Shown one piece after another: positions 13,850 to 15,638 of a DNA stretch of 15,638 bases. The position numbers and the translations under genes are program-made. Location: contig CAMLOB010000019.1 of the NCBI GenBank assembly GCA_946481475.1, positions 1 to 15,638 on the forward strand, in the 5' to 3' direction. Each line of letters starts with the position of its first letter. Position 1 is the stretch's first letter. The notes under the pieces were generated by a model, which searched no databases, was not told where the DNA came from, and saw only the letters and a list, made by a program, of their open reading frames with translations. This stretch comes from an uncultured Chlorobiota bacterium. Its GTDB lineage: Bacteria > Bacteroidota > Kapaibacteriia > OLB7.

Positions 13850-15169
13850 ATGATGAGCGAAACAACTGCACGTATGCCAAACAGAACAATCAGCACCTCT
13901 CTCTTCTCACGAGCAAAAGCGGTGATTCCCGGCGGCGTGAACTCGCCGGCTCGCGCTTTTGGCGGAGTCGGGGGTGATCCGGTCTTCTTTGCCTCGGCCC
14001 GCGGGTGCCGGATGACCGATGTGGACGGGAACGATTATATCGATTACGTCGGTTCGTGGGGACCTTTCATTCTGGGGCATGGAGACGAGCGGGTGCTGGA
14101 GGCCCTGCGGAAGCAACTGGAGCTGGCCACAAGTTTCGGCGCTCCTTCGGAAGCTGAAGTGGAGATGGCCGAACTGCTGACCGGACTGATTCCGGGACTC
14201 GACATGGTCCGGCTTGTCTCCAGCGGCACCGAAGCGACGATGTCGGCGGTCAGGGTGGCACGCGGGTTTACGTCGCGGAACGGAATTATCAAGTTTGAGG
14301 GGTGCTATCACGGTCACGGCGACTCCTTCCTCATCAAGGCCGGAAGTGGTCTGCTGACACTCGGCGAACCGAATTCTCCGGGGGTGACTCCGGGCACGGC
14401 CGCCGATACGCTGGTGGCGCGGTTCAACGATATCGAGTCGGTGCGCAGACTCTTTGCCGAGAACAAAGGGGAGATCGCTGCGGTCATTGTCGAGCCGATC
14501 GGCGGCAACATGGGGGTTGTCCCTTCCTCGGTGGAGTTCCTGACCGAGTTGCGCGATCTCTGCACGGCTGAGGGGACGGTGTTGATCTTCGACGAAGTGA
14601 TGACCGGCTTCCGCGTGGCTCTGAGAGGAGCGGCATCTCTTTACAGCATTATCCCCGATATGTATACCTACGGCAAGGAGATCGGAGGGGGATTGCCCGT
14701 GGGGGCTTACGGCGGCAGACGGGATATCATGGAACGCGAGTCGCCGGTCGGACCGATCTACCAGGCCGGCACCCTCTCCGGAAACCCGATGGCGGTTGCC
14801 GCCGGACTGGCGACGTTGCGGGCGTTGATCGAGGATGATCCGTATGCCGGACTTGAGCAGAGGGGAGAACGGATAGCCGGAGCGTTGCAAAGCATGGCCG
14901 CTGCACATGATATTCCGGCGGTCGTCAATCGGGTCGGCTCGATGATTACCCTTTTCTTCACCGAAGGACCGGTAAGGGATTTCGACGAGGCGACGGCAAG
15001 CGATACGTCTCTCTTCTCCAGGTTCTTTCACGGCATGTTGAACCGGGGCATCTATCTGCCGCCGTCGCAGTTCGAGGCGTGGTTCCTTTCGGTTGCTCAT
15101 CGGGATGAGGATATTGCCGCCACGCTTGAGGCGGCCGACGCTGTTTTATCCGAGCTCGCATCGCTATGA
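13850..15169 (+). CDS. hemL: Glutamate-1-semialdehyde 2,1-aminomutase
   Basis: HemL (439 aa from ATG 13850) is a cytoplasmic PLP enzyme that isomerises glutamate-1-semialdehyde to 5-aminolevulinate, the last step of the C5 route from glutamyl-tRNA to tetrapyrroles. Family signatures run from end to end: LFSRAKAVIPGGVNSPARAF, SSGTEATMSAVRVARGFT for the PLP phosphate site, FEGCYHGHGDS, FDEVMTGFRVA with the PLP-nitrogen Asp, and the Schiff-base lysine Lys276 in YGKEIGGGLPVGAYGG. Length is normal (about 430). The frame extends upstream to 13706 but that part is not HemL-like. ATG 13850 or the adjacent ATG 13853 is the best start, with no clear Shine-Dalgarno; ATG 13874 would also be compatible. 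The stop overlaps the aroK start (ATGA), indicating translational coupling. Confidence 0.96.
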   Translation: MMSETTARMPNRTISTSLFSRAKAVIPGGVNSPARAFGGVGGDPVFFASARGCRMTDVDGNDYIDYVGSWGPFILGHGDERVLEALRKQLELATSFGAPSEAEVEMAELLTGLIPGLDMVRLVSSGTEATMSAVRVARGFTSRNGIIKFEGCYHGHGDSFLIKAGSGLLTLGEPNSPGVTPGTAADTLVARFNDIESVRRLFAENKGEIAAVIVEPIGGNMGVVPSSVEFLTELRDLCTAEGTVLIFDEVMTGFRVALRGAASLYSIIPDMYTYGKEIGGGLPVGAYGGRRDIMERESPVGPIYQAGTLSGNPMAVAAGLATLRALIEDDPYAGLEQRGERIAGALQSMAAAHDIPAVVNRVGSMITLFFTEGPVRDFDEATASDTSLFSRFFHGMLNRGIYLPPSQFEAWFLSVAHRDEDIAATLEAADAVLSELASL

Positions 15170-15638
15170 TTCTCTGGCTTATCGGACCATCGGGAAGCGG
15201 GAAATCGACTGTCGGGCCGTTGCTTGCGGAGCGACGGAACGGACGGTTTGTCGATCTGGACCGGATGATCGAAGAGAGAGCCGGACGGAGCATACCCGAC
15301 ATTTTCCGCGATGAAGGAGAAGAGGAATTCCGTCGCCTTGAGACGGAGCTTGTCGAGGAACTTGTTCGCACAACTCCCTTTCGCGAACAACTGGTGGCGG
15401 CCGCCGGTGGGGGGGCGGTAGTCGATCCCCGCAATCGGGATCTGATGCGGTCCTCCGGTCTGCGCATTCTGCTCCGCGTCGATGCCGCAACGGCAATCGA
15501 TCGCCTGGTCTTCTCCGAACATCGTCCCCTCCTCCAGGCAGAAAATCCGACGCAGGTCTGGCAACAACTTTACGATGAACGAATCACGGCCTATGCCGAT
15601 CACGACATCGCGGTTGACGCAACCACGAATCCGGATGA
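15166..15638 (+). CDS. aroK: Shikimate kinase, 3' end beyond the window
   Basis: This frame starts inside the last codons of hemL (ATGA overlap) and is open for 157 codons to the window edge, where the last residues are missing. Shikimate kinase phosphorylates shikimate at O3 with ATP on the route to chorismate. Visible motifs are the Walker A loop GPSGSGKST (7-15), the shikimate/Mg-binding DLD with Asp30 and Asp32 (VDLDRMIEE), FRRLE at 55-59 for shikimate binding, AAAGGGAVV (Walker B-like glycine triplet), and the lid RPLL. The family is usually about 170 residues, so about 90% is present. The symbol aroK is used for the type; aroL-like paralogues cannot be told apart here. It is probably co-transcribed with hemL. 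Its product pathway supplies chorismate, the substrate of the MqnA domain encoded upstream. Confidence 0.95.
   Translation, partial: MILWLIGPSGSGKSTVGPLLAERRNGRFVDLDRMIEERAGRSIPDIFRDEGEEEFRRLETELVEELVRTTPFREQLVAAAGGGAVVDPRNRDLMRSSGLRILLRVDAATAIDRLVFSEHRPLLQAENPTQVWQQLYDERITAYADHDIAVDATTNPD

Overview
The window looks like a chromosomal segment from a moderately GC-rich member of the Bacteroidota/Chlorobi (FCB) lineage. The best evidence is three putative promoters with the Bacteroidota-type arrangement TTG-N20-TAnnTTTG: two are close to consensus (lipoprotein gene and tRNA operon) and one is weaker (mqnA-mqnC). GyrA, the futalosine menaquinone genes and the use of HemL fit that placement. The exact lineage cannot be named from sequence alone. 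No CRISPR array, rRNA gene, integrase, transposase or complete insertion sequence is visible.

Layout. (1) 1-475, minus: the 5' part of a lipoprotein gene that runs off the left edge, divergent from gyrA (823-3282, plus). (2) About 3.4-8.5 kb: an accessory-looking block. It holds, on the minus strand, a dual-HTH LuxR-type regulator (5687-4557) and a small Cys-rich secreted protein (4226-3642), each followed by a minus-strand intrinsic terminator, with dyad sequences between them. On the plus strand it holds an unrecognised protein (6287-6868) and a serine hydrolase of the beta-lactamase/esterase fold (7126-8400). Much of 5.7-6.3 kb appears non-coding or decayed. (3) 8551-9041, minus: an operon of three tRNAs (Ala-CGC, Gln-CUG, Glu-CUC in transcription order) with a promoter, a terminator and a ~40-nt repeat in both spacers. 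(4) 9173-11272, plus: one long gene that joins MqnA and MqnC, two non-consecutive enzymes of the futalosine menaquinone pathway. (5) 11455-11940, plus: a small exported, probably beta-rich protein, convergent with a vanadium-haloperoxidase/PAP2-like secreted protein (13429-12053, minus); a shared hairpin lies between them. (6) 13850-15638, plus: hemL overlapping aroK by ATGA; aroK is cut by the right edge.

Metabolic links: AroK leads to chorismate, which the MqnA half of the fusion consumes. HemL makes 5-aminolevulinate for haem. The right half of the window is therefore rich in steps towards respiratory cofactors, although only hemL-aroK looks like one operon.

The features most worth following up are the MqnA-MqnC fusion, the regulator/Cys-rich-protein module with its dyads, a structured minus-strand RNA region at about 3433-3641, the 22-bp perfect palindrome before the exported-protein gene, and the unusual GyrA residues Gln78 and Gln83.
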